Part shown: piece by piece, positions 10,538-22,146 of the stretch
Layout of the letters: the number at the start of each line of letters is the position of its first letter
Position numbering within the stretch: position 1 is the stretch's first letter
DNA from: Cryptomeria japonica
Lineage: Eukaryota; Streptophyta; Pinopsida; Cupressales; Cupressaceae
DNA: 64,000 nucleotides
Reading direction: 5' to 3'
NCBI RefSeq assembly: GCF_030272615.1
Contig: NC_081412.1
Span: 40,356,791-40,420,790, forward strand
The notes under the pieces: generated by a model
Seen by the model: the letters and a program-made list of their open reading frames with translations, nothing else
What the model was told of the DNA's origin: nothing
Databases searched by the model: none
Translations under genes and position numbers: made by a program

Positions 10538-12577
10538 TATTTTTGGAATTTTTCAAGGATAATATATGATATGCAACTAAATGCAAACTAGATAAATAAG
10601 AATGCAATCTATGGCAAAAATGCAACTTATGTTTTTGGTTGTTTTTCAAGATTTTGACAAACTTTTTGGAATGCAAATCTAAAAATGAGACCGTTAGGAA
10701 ATTGAAATGATGTCTAGACCTCAAAGGACAAAAGGACCAAGTGACAAAAGGACAAAATGACAATGTCTCCCCTATATGCTTGGATACTAAGCTAGGTTTG
10801 ACCAAATGACATTGATGACAAAAAGAGAAAAGGTTTGATAAGGTCTAGACTTCTTAACAATGACTTAGGGTTTATCAAAGATTTGGATTACTCAAGTATG
10901 ACAAAACCTAGTTTTGACACTATATGCTAAGGGACAATTACTATGCAAGTGACCCTAATATGATATGATAATGACCTAAACTTAATGAAGAGACCTAGGG
11001 TATGCAAATGCAAATGTATGACAATGGTATTACTCTAATGCAAGAGGACACATGCAAAATGGATGACCCTTATTGATATGCAAAGGAGTATGACCTAGGT
11101 GAAACTTAACCTTGGTAATTGACAATGACTTTGCAAAATGCAAACATAAGATGAACCTAAATCTAAGTGACATGAATGTTGAGGCAAGATTTTGAAAAAT
11201 GTTTGACAACCATGTTTGAAGATGATTTGAATTTTGTTGGATGAAATGCTCTTATGTTTAACCTTGTTTTGAATCAATTTGCCTTGAGATGCAATTCAAC
11301 TTTTGACAAACAAAGAAGACAAGATATTTCAACTTAGACTCAAGACAATCAAGCTCACTCACACATTTCTTATGGTAGGCAAGGACATTAGGTACTTGAG
11401 AGGTAGAATCATTATGGGATTCAAGGAGAATACATAGATGCTTGACCCCATGGGCTCCCCTCCATGGTACTCACTTCTCAGGGCAGCCAAGCATTAGTCC
11501 CCATGGAAATCTCCCCATGGCGAACTTAGTATCTCTTCCAAGTATCCGAACTTGTCCTTCTCAAGCAACTAGAAGGGTTTTTGGCCTCTAAAAACAAGGT
11601 GTTTAGTAAGGATTTCTGTTAAGCGTTACTCCTTGATGTCACGCAAGCATGATTGAGACATTAAGCCCATCAAGATACCAAACAAATGTAGTCACGCAAG
11701 CACGATTTAGACCGTGAGGTCCTACTTAGATGTTGATATGAGAAAGAGTTCAAGGGTCATCACTTCCCAAGTAACTGCAATTCCCACGTAACCCTTCCTT
11801 CAAAGCTTTTGCCCATCAGGTATTTGTTTATAGTGAGTTAGAATGCCAAGGTATTCTAGCCGTACTCACTTTGGGTCGTTCCCTTCTCATGATTATCACT
11901 TGCTTGCAAAAGAAAATGGTCGAGAAGGCAGGCCCTCTAAAGGTGACACATAATCAAAAACATGAGCATGGTATTGAAGATCTGGATTTCTGATCACCCT
12001 AAGAAGGATGAGAGCATACTCTCCTACTCCAATGTCAAACTCGACAAGCAAAGTGAAGAAATGTTCATTCCATCCTACTTAGCAAACATACTAGGTGCCT
12101 AAACATTAATTGCAAACACAAAGTTTAGTTGAAGTCCAAGGCAACCTGCAAGACCCAAGTCAGAAGTTTGATATGTTTAGTCTTTGACTATCGAATCTGC
12201 ATAAAACGTGTTAGTAGTTTCATTTATTGTCTTTGTCATGCGTATGCCAAGGTTCTGCACAGAGAATTAGTACCAACAAAACCAAAAAAGCAGAAACAAA
12301 ATGCAAAAGAAAACAACTTGCAAGTGAAAAACACTGTCTTTTACCTCTGTTTCTGGACTTTACACAGGCGCAGAAGTCATGACATAGGCATAGAAGTTAT
12401 GACATGGGTGCAGATTGTCTTTGACACAGGCGCAAAATGCATAACACAGGCACAAAATGCTTGACACAGGCGCAGAAGTTCCCAGAAAGTCCTGCACTAG
12501 CCTGTTTCTTGGGTTTTTGACCTGCAAATCAACTCAAAAGCACTCAAAAACACACTTAAGGGGTTAGATGGTTAGTG
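10538..12577 (-). other. Element A leader (PBS to first ORF)
   Basis: About 2 kb of untranslated sequence in element sense, with no convincing frame. At 12355-12480 it carries several short repeats of the acacaggcgcaga type; inverted versions (cttctgcgcttgtgtaggg) lie near the 3' end of the element at 4898-4960. A block at 11450-11900 resembles the style of the leaders of B and D (short control-like phrases, no ORF), but I could not align it confidently. Confidence 0.6.
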
Positions 12578-12595
12578 TTCATGTCGGGTTCACCA
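12578..12595 (-). other. Primer-binding site of element A
   Basis: On the minus strand this reads TGGTGAACCCGACATGAA, five bases inside the right LTR. It starts with the TGG expected opposite a tRNA CCA end. The same site with one to three changes is found in B, C and D. I cannot assign the primer tRNA from memory. Confidence 0.8.
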
Positions 12596-12600
12596 ATTAA

Positions 12601-13823
12601 CGTAGCTAGGAAATCGGAAATCATCAAAGCAAGTAATATTAATACTAATCTAGCTCAATCACAAAAGCTCATTGCAATGATCAATCCTAATTACATCCAA
12701 TAGAGACATGAAAGCAAACATTCAAGATTAAAAACTAAGCAAACCAAATGCAGATCTGAATATCTCCATCATGTGGCTCCATTGTCCTTCTTTCTCCTTC
12801 AAATAGCTTTGTTGTGGATCTCACCTACAAGTGCACACACATGAGATGAAAGCAAGATTGACAAGTAGCGCAAGAATACTAGAAGCGTGATTGATTTGAC
12901 TAGGTAATTCAAAACAAGCGATTATTAGATAATGTGATTATTATTAGATTGAGATTGAAGAAATTCATCCAATTTATAGATAAATTGGAGAAATGATCAA
13001 ATTAGCATGATAATGATTCAAATGGAAATTCAAATCAAGAATAGCAAAATTATGACATGTGTATGACAAATTGCTATGCAAGGACTTATGACAATTTATG
13101 ACAAATTGCTATGCAAGGATTTATGACAAGATTTTGAAATAGAAATAGACATTTAGGAATTTAGGAGGAATTAGAAAATTAGGTTAGAAATGATGACTTG
13201 GAAATTAGAAAATTGATGAAAATTAGGTAAATTAATTAATAATTTCTCATTAATTAATTAATTCACAAAAATAGGAGGAATTAATTAGCCAATTAAATAA
13301 ACATTTAATTGTGACAAGAAGACTTAGGATAAATAAATAAATTATTTAACCTAGAGGGAAAAATACCAAACAAGATTAAATGAATAAATCATAAAACCTT
13401 GGAAGATGAATTAGAAATGCAAGGATGACAATTAGGTCTTGATGTCGATTCGATCATGATTTTGAATTAATAAATGATTTGATTGATAAATGCGCCAAGG
13501 AACAATGACAAATTGATCCAAATTGACATGATTGAAGAGGACAAGGATCAATGACAAATCGATTGTAAAACGACGAGATTGACAAGTTGATAAGAGATTG
13601 ACAAGATCGACCAAAATCATGATTAAAGATTGTTATCGACAAGACCAAATTCGAAAGCAAGACAAATGAAGAATGCAGAAGAAAGACTCAATGCTCGCAA
13701 ATGATAAAGACCAAGTGCATAACATAGGAGAAATGTTAATGCGATGCAAAAACTCTAAAATGAGGCAATGCACAAATGTTAAAGTATGACTCCGCAAGCG
13801 TTGACCATTTTTAGGTGTCTACA
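12601..13823 (-). repeat. Element A, 5' LTR (right copy, promoter LTR)
   Basis: Pairs with 3130-4368. The plus-strand start is CGTAGC instead of TGTAGC, so the terminal T has mutated. On the minus strand TATAAATTGG (12969-12978) is a possible TATA box, within the palindrome at 12969-12988. The right end TGTCTACA is followed directly by the TSD ACTAT. Confidence 0.92.
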
Positions 13824-14683
13824 ACTATATCTACCTATTACATTTGGTAACGACTTTGGAGAATGTATTAGTATGTGCAAACTATTGGATTAATCTTGGA
13901 AGGATGTATTGTAATATGTTTTGGTTCTCTCTTTCTCTTAGAGTGGACCATTTTGAGTATTTTTGGTCTAGGTGGCTTATTTTATGAAAGATTGCTTATT
14001 CTATTTTTGGCCAACCCTCTATTAGGTTTTCATTGATTTATCTCATATTGAAGCAGTGCATATGGATGAGTTGTATTGTGATACAAAATTGAATTGTATA
14101 TGAAGTGTATGTGAATGATATGCAAGCAGATTTGAGATTGTGAATGTGTGTAAGTCAGATTGAGAGGATCTTTGAAGGTGGTATATTTAGTGAGACAGTG
14201 TGTTGTGACAATAGAAGTTATCAAAGATGTTTGTTGTGATGTCGGTTGCTTGATCTAGTTGTTCAAGGATAATCTCATGTTCAAGAGAATCCTTCTCAGT
14301 TCAATTTAGCTATTTCCTTCATTGTTGATTGATAGTGAGTCCATCAAAAATAATTTGTATCTTCCATTGAGGAAGTGATCTTCAGTTCAGCAAGTCCCTA
14401 TTTTGTATCTTTCCTAAGATTATGCGCCTTAGTCGGCCAATTCAAAGCATTGACCTCTTTGGTAGGAATCCATATTCATTGTAAACAGTTGATATATATT
14501 GTGAGTTATATTCTCATCGTTCTTTTTCCTTGTTTGGGTTTTCCACATAAATCTAGTGTTCATGTGTTTTAATGGTTGATGTGTTGATGATTGTTGTTAA
14601 GTAAGTTGATAATGTTTATAATTAATTTGCTTTGAAGTTACAGACTAATTCACCCCCGCCCCAGCCATGTCATGTGTCCAACA

Positions 14684-15309
14684 CATCATCATGCCATTCT
14701 ACTATGATTGAGTGATAAGATAATTTGGGAAGATACAAAGATTTATACACCTCGTGTCAACATATTTGTAGTCAACTTGTAGTGTCATGATATCTAGACT
14801 CATGTCTTAACCAATACCTTTAGATGTTTCCTTCATGGATCTAGAGGATAAGGAATGAGATCCACATCCATTATTTGATGATGATATGGTACATGTATCA
14901 TGAGGAAACATGAGATGGTGGGACACTACTCATATTGGTCCCATATTCCTTGAGGACCATCTTACGAGTGATCCAAAGACATGGACTCACCATGAAGATA
15001 ATGATCATGGAGAATAGGATCAAGAATTTTATCAGGATTGAGATCCACCTATTGTGAAACATATAGGGGAGAGAGTAGAGGAGATGAAGAGGATAATGAT
15101 ACACCACTCAAGAGACCTACCTCCTAAGAATGGATATCATCATTACGAACCCTTTTTCCAAGGTATCAAGACATTACAAGCATGGGAAAGTTGAGCAATC
15201 TATTGCTACGGCTATGGCCCTAGCTATAATGAATGTTATAGTATGAGAGACTCCTACCACTTTAGTCAATCCCAACTGATGAGACAGAGATCCAAGTGAG
15301 ATAAGATAT
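14684..15309 (+). pseudogene. Background sequence with a possible decayed coding relic
   Basis: In one plus-strand frame from about 14850 to 15290 only a few stops interrupt roughly 145 codons, and fragments such as HLTSDPKTWTHHEDND and PPKNGYHHYEPFFQG look protein-like. I cannot match this to a family; an old transposon or gag relic is plausible. The segment ends at the left TSD copy (gatat, 15305-15309) of element D. Confidence 0.25.
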
Positions 15310-15723
15310 TGATGTCATGTAAACGGGGACAAGGCAAGAACAAAGCTCAATGTTAATAAGTTAGTTTCAACCATAAAACGAAAACAAAGAACTAAAAACC
15401 ATTCCAAACATATCAAAAGAGATTTCAAAAAAAGCATGAAAGAAGTTTAACAAAATAAAAGAAAGGAGAAGAGCCTCCCTAAGATGCTTCCATGATGCCT
15501 TTTTGATGCTTCTCCCTTGTTTCTCCCCTCTCCAAGTCCCAAATGAGTGTAGCTCTCAACTTTTAGCACTAGCCATGGATGCCATATGGAGATTCAAGAT
15601 GGTTGGATGTGATAAACAAATGCTATGCAAGTGTAGATAGTGATGCTATGAAAAATCTCTATGCTAATACTAGTATAGCAACAATACTTTAATGCTTTTC
15701 TCTTTGCTTGAGGAGAAGGGTTC

Positions 15724-15731
15724 TATTTATA
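15724..15731 (-). promoter_or_regulatory. TATA box in the D LTR
   Basis: TATAAATA on the minus strand. The same box sits in the same context (ctatttata followed by a purine run, plus strand) in both B LTRs and in the LTR at 62588. This copy is in the 3' LTR. Confidence 0.6.
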
Positions 15732-16527
15732 GAAGAAATTGGGAAATGAAGGGTTAAGATTGAGCAATTTTAACAAGGGTTAGGATTGAAAGATATTCAA
15801 TCCATGTGAGACTTTCAACCCAATCCCATGTTGACAAGTGTCACCATGAGGAGGCTTGAGAGGAGAGATAAGGAGCATTAAATGCTTGAGGGGACATGAT
15901 GGTTACCCTAGGGGGTTGGGTTAGGGTTAGGTTAATGGTTATTCCTTTTATCCAAGGGATAAATGAATGTGCAAGGGTTAAATGGTTACCTTAGTCAAAG
16001 AAATAAATGATTTGAAGAGACCCATGAGTCAAAAAGATGGTTAAGTTAAAGGAAAGTCTCTAACTAAAGGTAAAAGGTGAGTTAACCATAAATAGTTATG
16101 TAAGAGCCTTTAATGGTTTGGAAGACTTTCGAGGTTAACCATTTGAAGACATAAAGCCTTTAATGGTTATTGAAGACTTTGGAGGTTTTTGAGAAGTGAC
16201 TTCCTTTTATTTAGGAATGTGATAATGATTAGGATAGGATTAGGCTAATTAGAAGGAGTTAGAAGAATCTAGAAGGGATTTAGGCATGCAAGTGGATTTT
16301 GTAGGAGAATGCAAGTGGGAGAAATTTTGGGATTTTCAATTGAAATAAAATCATTTATTTCAATTAAATGGTATAATTTGCATTTGGATGGATATTTAAA
16401 TAAATATTAATTTATTTAAATGTGAATGTGAATTTTGGATTTTATTTAAATAAATCTTAATTTATTTACATGAGAAAAAGGAAGATAAAGCATTAAATGC
16501 TTGAAGACTTTGAGGAAAACCATTAAA

Positions 16528-16771
16528 GGCTTGAGAAGACTCTAGAAGGAAGCCATTAAGTTTGAAGACTTTAAGGGAAACCATTAAAGGCTTAAGAAGA
16601 CTCTAGAAGGAAGCCATTAAGTTTGAAGACTTTAAGGGAAATCATTAAGGGCTTGAGAAGACTCTAGAAGGAAGCCATTAAGTTTGAAGATTTTAAGGGA
16701 AACCATTAAAAGCTTGAGAAGACTCTAGAAGGAAGTAATTAAGTTTGAAGACTTTAAGGGAAACCATTAAA
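16528..16771. repeat. Four 61-bp tandem repeats in the D LTR
   Basis: Units starting at 16528, 16589, 16650 and 16711 each read roughly ggcttgagaagactctagaa, then ggaagccattaagtttgaag and actttaagggaaaccattaa. The spacing is exactly 61 bp and the units differ by only one to a few bases. B LTRs have only a degenerate form of this block near 21650-21770 and 44760-44900, so the array expanded in the D lineage. Confidence 0.9.
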
Positions 16772-17188
16772 GGTTTCAAGTGGGTGAGGATAAATAGGAT
16801 TTTAAATAAATTATTTATTTATTTAAAATAGTTGTGCAACTTGCATTTGTAGGAAAATGCAAGTGGGTGGAGGATAAAGGTGATTTAAATAAATGTTAAT
16901 TTATTTAAATGTGAGAGATGAGATTTTGGGGGATTTAAATAAATATTAATTTATTTAAATGTGAGAGAAGATTTAATTAAACAAATATGATTTATTTTTT
17001 TAATTAATGGTCTGAATTTGGTTAAGTGAATTAAATCAAATAAATTGAATAATTTATTTAATTAATAGGAGAAGAGGGTTAAGATGAATTAATTAAATAT
17101 TAATTTAATTAATTATTGATTGATGGTTAAATAATCAAATAAATACTAAATATTCATTTAACTAAGTGGACAGATTTATGTGACTACA

Positions 17189-17206
17189 TTTGCCCCTCTT
17201 TGAGAC
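17189..17206 (-). other. Polypurine tract of element D
   Basis: Minus strand GTCTCAAAGAGGGGCAAA directly abutting the LTR start TGTAGTCA. Identical in B and nearly identical in A. Confidence 0.85.
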
Positions 17207-19357
17207 AGTGTGATTTTATCGTGCCATTTCAAATAAAGAAAAATAGTTGTGAAGAAATATGCCCCATAAATGTTAATTTAGTGGGTGGTATGCCCCCTCG
17301 AGAGATGGGTTGAATTCTTTTTTGAAGAATCGTGCTATCTCTTGAAAAAGAATGAGAAGTGGAGGGGAGGTAGAATAAAAGAAATTAGCAATAATAGTGA
17401 ATGAATGGAAGAAAACAGAGTGAATACGGAGAAATGGCAAGCCGGTGAGTACTCGTAGGTTATGCAGGAGATACAGTGCAAATGTGGTGTTGTTATTTTG
17501 ATTGATACTATACAATTGATCAAAATTGGTTGGACAATCTGGTGCAATCGGTTTAATTGCCCTGGTCGAGTTAAAGCATGACAGTTGATGTCATTTGTTT
17601 GCTTGGACAAAATAAAGTCTGAGTAAGTGAATCGAAGTGACCTGATGGTGACTTAGACAATTGATGTAATTGCTTGATGAAGTCAAGGTATTTGAAGCAA
17701 AATACTCATTGAGACTTAGACAATTGATGTAATTGTCTGTTATGATTGTGTTTGATCGGTTGATCAATTGATAGTGTGTGCGTGTGATGGATGGTTGTGG
17801 TGAGTCATAGTAGCCCCGTTGAGACTAGGTCATTATGATAAATGCATGTTGTAGTCTAGGTTTCGCATAATCGATTACCCGTTGAGACTCGAAGATACTT
17901 GATCAAAATATCTGTTGATAGTCTAGGTGTGTGTGAGTCGATGTGCCTGTGTAGACAGAGTAATTGGCTTGATTGGGTTGATGGGAGATGATGTAGGGTA
18001 TGTGATGTTGATTACCAACATGGGGAGGGTGCGGGGGGGTTCGATGTTAGATAGAAGAAATGGAGGACCTATGATGCATTCCTATGGAAGAAGAGGAGAA
18101 TAGAGTATCCATTGTCATTACTATGTATGCATGATATGCATCTATTATGAATGTATGGATGGATGGAATGCAATAGAATGCAATATATATAGATGAGATG
18201 GAATGATGATCCATAGTGCTTTATTTTTCATCATTGAGCATGGTAGTATCAATCTTGGATGAGGCAGTAGGAACCAAGTTTGGAGCATTGTACCTGCAAA
18301 CAAGCAACATAAATAAATAAAGAATATGGACCCTCCATAATGGTTCATGCTCATATGGTCAAGGTATACGCTGTAGTCAGCAAGCCGTAGTGATCTATGA
18401 CTGTATTTTGCATAAGATCATGTAGCTTAGTAAACTTCCCACATAGACACCATTAGTACATGCCCCAGAACATCATTGGAATAATTCACAGAAGACATAC
18501 AAACAATGCTTTGGAACCATCCTGGCCACTCTAATCACTTGTGGATATCCCAGAGTAGCATAGGAACCTAATATAAATAAATAACCCACAAATTGAACCA
18601 AGTACTTGATAGCTTTAAATAGAAATTTCTTGTCAAAGAAAACATGATCTTGGAAGGATGCATCCTTGTGAACACAATCTTTGCATCGATGTTGATTGTT
18701 GGGTTGATGTGATAAGTGGTGTTTGTTTTGAGTATGTCACAGTGTTTGTTTGGTATCTGCTTTGAAAAACGTATGTACAAGGTGTTGCCATGTTTTTTGA
18801 TTGATTTTGATGTTTTTGAAATGTTTTTGGATATTGTGAGATAGTTTTCCAATGTTTTTGGATTTTGATGATTGTTTTCCAATGTTTTTGGTATTTTGTG
18901 AGATAGTTTTCCAATGTTTTTGGATTTTGTGAGATAGTTTTGAATGAAGAACTCAATGAATCACAAAAATAATGTATAATCCACTTCCATCAAACAGATT
19001 AAGGGCATTGCCGCCAGTTTAGACATGACTATGAAAAAGTGGGATGCAAGACACGTGAAGTACTATCCTTGATTGCAAATCAATAACAAGCCATGGTTTG
19101 GACGGATGGATGAGTGGATGAATGTGAATGTGATCGCAACAAGTTTGAAAGACAATGGATCCATAGCTCCTACGAGTGGTGCATGTTTGCCAGGTTTTCA
19201 CCATCACACTTACCCAAGGTGCCACCGGAGTGGTTGTTCACTATTTGGATGCATGATTTTTGTTTACTATTTTGATGTTTTTGTATTTTCTTTAGGACAT
19301 TTATCTAAATGTTTTTGGTGTTTTTCCCGATATGCATGGGAGCCTGATACTCTGTAC
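17207..19357 (-). other. Element D 3' untranslated region
   Basis: No coding frame in element sense. Most of it aligns with 31079-33470 of B: repeated phrases built on gacttagacaattgatgtaa near 17650-17740, a G-run before gttcgatgtta at 18030, and the caggttttca motif at 19178-19222. B has an extra block near 32110-32390 that D lacks. Tandem repeats lie at 18790-18945. Confidence 0.8.
18790..18945 (-). repeat. Tandem repeats in the element D 3' UTR
   Basis: About four copies of a 30-37-bp T-rich unit containing tttttggattttgtgagata and ttttccaatg. The homologous array of B at 32935-33031 has a related unit but different copy number and spacing. Confidence 0.8.
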
Positions 19358-19684
19358 AACTTATGTAGAAAACCATTTGGGGTGCATGTTGATCAGATCC
19401 GCTAGTGGTTCTCCTTCTGAAGTAGCCAACTGATATGCCCCAGACCCAAATACAACAGTGATAACATATGGACCCAACCAGTTTGATTCAAACTTTCCCT
19501 GATGTTCTTTGTTTGGTTGGTTACGAGGATTCTCTTTTAGAACAAGATCACCTACCTCAAATGTATGAGGTCTAACTCGGTGATTGTAGCTTCTGCTCAT
19601 GCACTACTGATAGGCCTTGAGGTGATTATATGCAACTTGTCATTTCTCATTAAGTAGCTGTAAGTCCTGAAGACGTGATACTCT
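19358..19684 (-). pseudogene. Element D integrase, C-terminal part
   Basis: This is the downstream end of D's integrase, cut off from the catalytic core (52604-53322) by the insertion of C. After two in-frame stops (a TGA near 19640 and a TAG at 19604-19606) a 79-residue open frame begins MSRSYNHRVRPHTFEVGDL and contains NWLGPYVI. That is the GPY/F module of chromovirus- and Tat-type integrases, an SH3-like region that binds DNA. It ends HPKWFST. The TAG at 19604 is also present in B. Non-functional here because of the insertion and stops. Confidence 0.85.
19680..19684. repeat. TSD of element C, left copy
   Basis: ACTCT, repeated at 52604-52608. The uninterrupted equivalent in B (gagactctgtatgcttcatc, near 33793) has one copy. 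Confidence 0.9.
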
Positions 19685-19854
19685 TGTAGCGTCCTAAAAT
19701 TGTGACACTTGTAATTTCGACTGCATTTGGGTCTTCACGATGGCGGCGCAACGTTGAACCTGAATGGAGACCCTAAAACCTGTTTACGACACCAAAAATT
19801 GCATTTTTCTGCACCCTGGCCTGATCCCTCCTTGCACCCTGTTGTCCCGAGAGG

Positions 19855-19965
19855 TGGGACCATGGCGCCCAGTGCCCTGGTCCTTCAGGACTAGGGCGCC
19901 TAGTGCCCTGGTCCCCCAGGACCATGGTGCCCAGTGCCCTGGTCCCTGGCCCTATTTTGGGCCCA
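19855..19965. repeat. GC-rich short tandem repeats in the C LTR
   Basis: About three copies of a 32-35-bp unit with ggcgcccagtgccctggtcc, separated by small hairpins such as GGTCC-TTCA-GGACT. The right LTR (51560-51625) has about two. This is the most GC-rich stretch of the window. Confidence 0.75.
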
Positions 19966-20067
19966 ATCACTTTTGGGCATCGGGTCTTTAAGTTTGCAAA
20001 TTGGGAAATAATGTTTCTTGGTCAGCCTAAGGTCGGGAAAATCAGTCTACTAGCCCTAATTGACAAG

Positions 20068-20075
20068 TATATAAA
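20068..20075 (+). promoter_or_regulatory. TATA box of the C 5' LTR
   Basis: TATATAAA, about 380 bp into the LTR; the same site is at 51740-51747 in the right LTR. It sits in a tgacaag...actacattt context in both copies. It is now 27 kb from the C gag ORF because of the B insertion. Confidence 0.6.
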
Positions 20076-20371
20076 CTACATTTCCTCTCCCATTTGAGGA
20101 GGTCGAAAAAGAGGAAATAAGCAAGAGCAAGATGCGGAAGCGATATTCAAACATTCAAACATTCAAGCATTCAAGCATTCCTTCAAGCAATTGAGCATTC
20201 TAAGTCTCCATTCAAGGCTAGGTGTTGCATTCAAGACAAGGATTCAACCATTGAAGAGGAGATCACATACAACATACAACATACTACATACATTACACCT
20301 TCGCATGTAAGAATACAAACATTCTTACAACAAGGTATCAGTACTTGTTTACATTACAAACATTTACATTT

Positions 20372-20376
20372 ACAAC
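20372..20376. repeat. TSD of element B, left copy
   Basis: ACAAC, repeated at 45450-45454. The uninterrupted C right LTR (tttacaacattctcatttc, about 52015) contains the pentamer once, which proves the insertion point. Confidence 0.95.
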
Positions 20377-22097
20377 AGATGCTCTGCAAAAAGGATTAGA
20401 AAATCTGTTTGATGGCAACACACACAAGAGCACAAGAAACAAACGTTAGTGTTAGCAACAAAATATTATCTTAAATAGGCATATCAAGAGAGATATTAAG
20501 CATGAAATAGAAAGCATATAAACATAGAATGAAATAGCTAATCAAGATGCTCATAGTTGCTCCTCCCTTGTTCCTCTCCTCTCCAAGTCCCAAATGAGTG
20601 TAGCTCTCAGCAGCTTTTTGCACTATGGATGCTTATGGAGGATTGAGATTTAATATTAAGCTTCAAATATGAAATGAAAAGCTAAATACTATGCTATTGA
20701 TGCTAAAATGATTGATTTTACCAAAAAGACAAGATTTTAGTTATGCTATGCTAAATGCTCTCTATAAATGTCTATAGCCTAAATGCATACAAGTTTTCAG
20801 GATCTGGATTATGAAGGAATGGGCTCTATTTATAGGAAAAATGGAGCAATGGATGGCCAGAATTGAAAGGTTTAATCAAGGGTCAAGCTTGAAAGTTGGG
20901 GATCCATGTGCACAATTTGCACCAATGAAATGGTGACGAGTGTCAACATAAGATTGGGTTGAGAGAAGAGGTTGGAGGCATTAAATGCCTGAGGAGACCT
21001 CATGGTTATCTAGAAGGTAAGGGTCAAGCCTAAATTAGGATTACCCACTAGATTAGGAGTTAATGCAAGGATAAACCTTTGTGCAAATGATTAAGAGATA
21101 ATCATGGTCAAAGCATTAAAGGCTTGATGAGACCCTTGGTTGGGTAGAGGTTGAGTCAAAACAAATGTTTTAACCATGTGGGAGGGTTTGAGGTAACCAT
21201 TAATGGTTATTGGAGACTTTGGGGATTAAGTGGTTGAAGGTTGAAAGCCTTCAATGGTTATCAAAGACTTTGAGCCATTTAGTGGTTGAAGGTTGGAAGC
21301 TTTCAAAGGTTATCCAAGACTTTGAGACATTTAGTGGTTGAAGGTTGAAAGCCTTTAATGGTTATCAAAGACTTTTAGGTTTTGAGAAGTGACTCCATTT
21401 TGCTTAGGAATGTGACAATAATTATGGGATGGATTAAGTTAATTAGGAAGGGGTTAGAAGAATCTAGAAGGGGATTAGATTTTGCAAGTGGATTTGGTGG
21501 GTGAGGGAAAATAGGATTTTATTAAAATAAAAATTCATTTATTTCAATAAATGTGTGCAAGTTGTATTTGGATAAATATTCAAATAAATTTTAATTTATT
21601 TAAATGAGAAAAAGGAAGATAAAGCATTAAAATGCTGGAAGACTTTGAGGGGAACCATTAAAGGCTTGAAGACTTTAAGGAAAACCATTAAAGTCTTAAG
21701 AAGACTATAGAAGGAAGCCATCAAGTTTGAAGACTTTAAAGCCATCAAGTTTGAATACTTTAAGGGAAACCATTAAAGGTTTCAAGTGGGTGAGGATAAA
21801 TAGGATTTTAAATAAATAATTTATTTAAAATAGTTGTGCAACTTGCTTTTGTAGGAAAATACAAGTGGGTGGAGGATAAAAGTGATTTAAATAAATTATT
21901 TATTTAAAATAATTGTGCAACTTGCTTTTGTAGGAAAATACAAGTGGGTGGAGGATAAAGGTGATTTAAATAAATTATTTATTTATTTAAATGTGAGAGG
22001 TGGGATTTTGGGGGATTTAAATAAATATTAATTTATTTAAATGTGAGAGGTGGGATTTTGGGGGATTTAAATAAATATTAATTTATTTAAATGTGAG
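20377..22097 (-). repeat. Element B 3' LTR, first part
   Basis: Aligns with 43506 onward and is interrupted by the LINE at 22098, resuming at 30788. The first base is A where the other LTR has T (TGATGCTC). It carries TATAAATA on the minus strand at 20827-20834, and near its end about 50-bp AT-rich units (ggtgggattttgggggattt) with one more copy than the right LTR. Confidence 0.92.
22083..22097. repeat. LINE target-site duplication, left copy
   Basis: TTATTTAAATGTGAG, repeated at 30773-30787 directly after the LINE poly(A). Fifteen bases is a normal TSD length for target-primed reverse transcription. Confidence 0.88.
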
Positions 22098-22146
22098 GAT
22101 AATTTAAAAAACAGTCTAGAGATACAAATTGGAAATGCTCTGCTAA

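Larger units (their letters stand above)
3130..13823 (-). mobile_element. Element A: non-autonomous LTR retrotransposon
   Basis: Two LTRs of 1239 and 1223 bp (3130-4368 and 12601-13823) are near identical; by eye they differ by about 2% plus one 16-bp indel. The insertion made the 5-bp duplication ACTAT (3125-3129 and 13824-13828). Orientation is minus: a primer-binding site lies just inside the right LTR and a purine tract just inside the left one. The 8.2-kb interior contains no reverse transcriptase, RNase H, integrase or recognisable gag motif, only an unfamiliar Q/P-rich frame. It therefore fits the large non-autonomous (LARD-like) class. Its PBS, PPT and 3' untranslated motifs match elements B and D, which suggests they supply the missing enzymes. 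Confidence 0.9.
2612..14683. mobile_element. Solo LTR F (about 1.37 kb), split by element A
   Basis: The left half (2612-3129) begins TGTTGGA and the right half (13829-14683) ends TCCAACA, a 7-bp terminal inverted repeat typical of plant LTRs. The outer flanks carry the same pentamer CATCA at 2607-2611 and 14684-14688. Once element A and one copy of its target duplication are removed, one LTR-like unit of about 1.37 kb remains, with no internal region. The TGTTGG...CCAACA ends are common in Ty1/copia LTRs, so a copia solo LTR is likely but not proven. The right half contains a C-rich stretch near 14652. Confidence 0.75.
15310..17188 (-). repeat. Element D, 3' LTR (left copy)
   Basis: A 1879-bp LTR beginning TGATGTCATG and ending TGACTACA on the plus strand. 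Its start matches 62349 onward, where the other LTR of D begins. The body (from ctctccaagtcccaaatgag onward) is clearly related to the LTRs of B, including the TATAAATA box (15724-15731, minus) and the AT-rich tail of aaataaat repeats, but the first 230 bp differ. It is flanked on the inside by the purine tract at 17189. Confidence 0.9.
19685..20376 (+). repeat. Element C 5' LTR, first part
   Basis: Aligns with 51388-52014 of the right LTR up to the B insertion, then continues at 45455. It has a GC-rich block (19855-19965) with one more repeat unit than the right LTR, and about 28 extra bases near 20285-20312. Confidence 0.9.

Noticed and set aside
16528-16771. Regular 61-bp repeats considered as a CRISPR-like array
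   Set aside because: Whole units are repeated with no unique spacers, inside a plant LTR.
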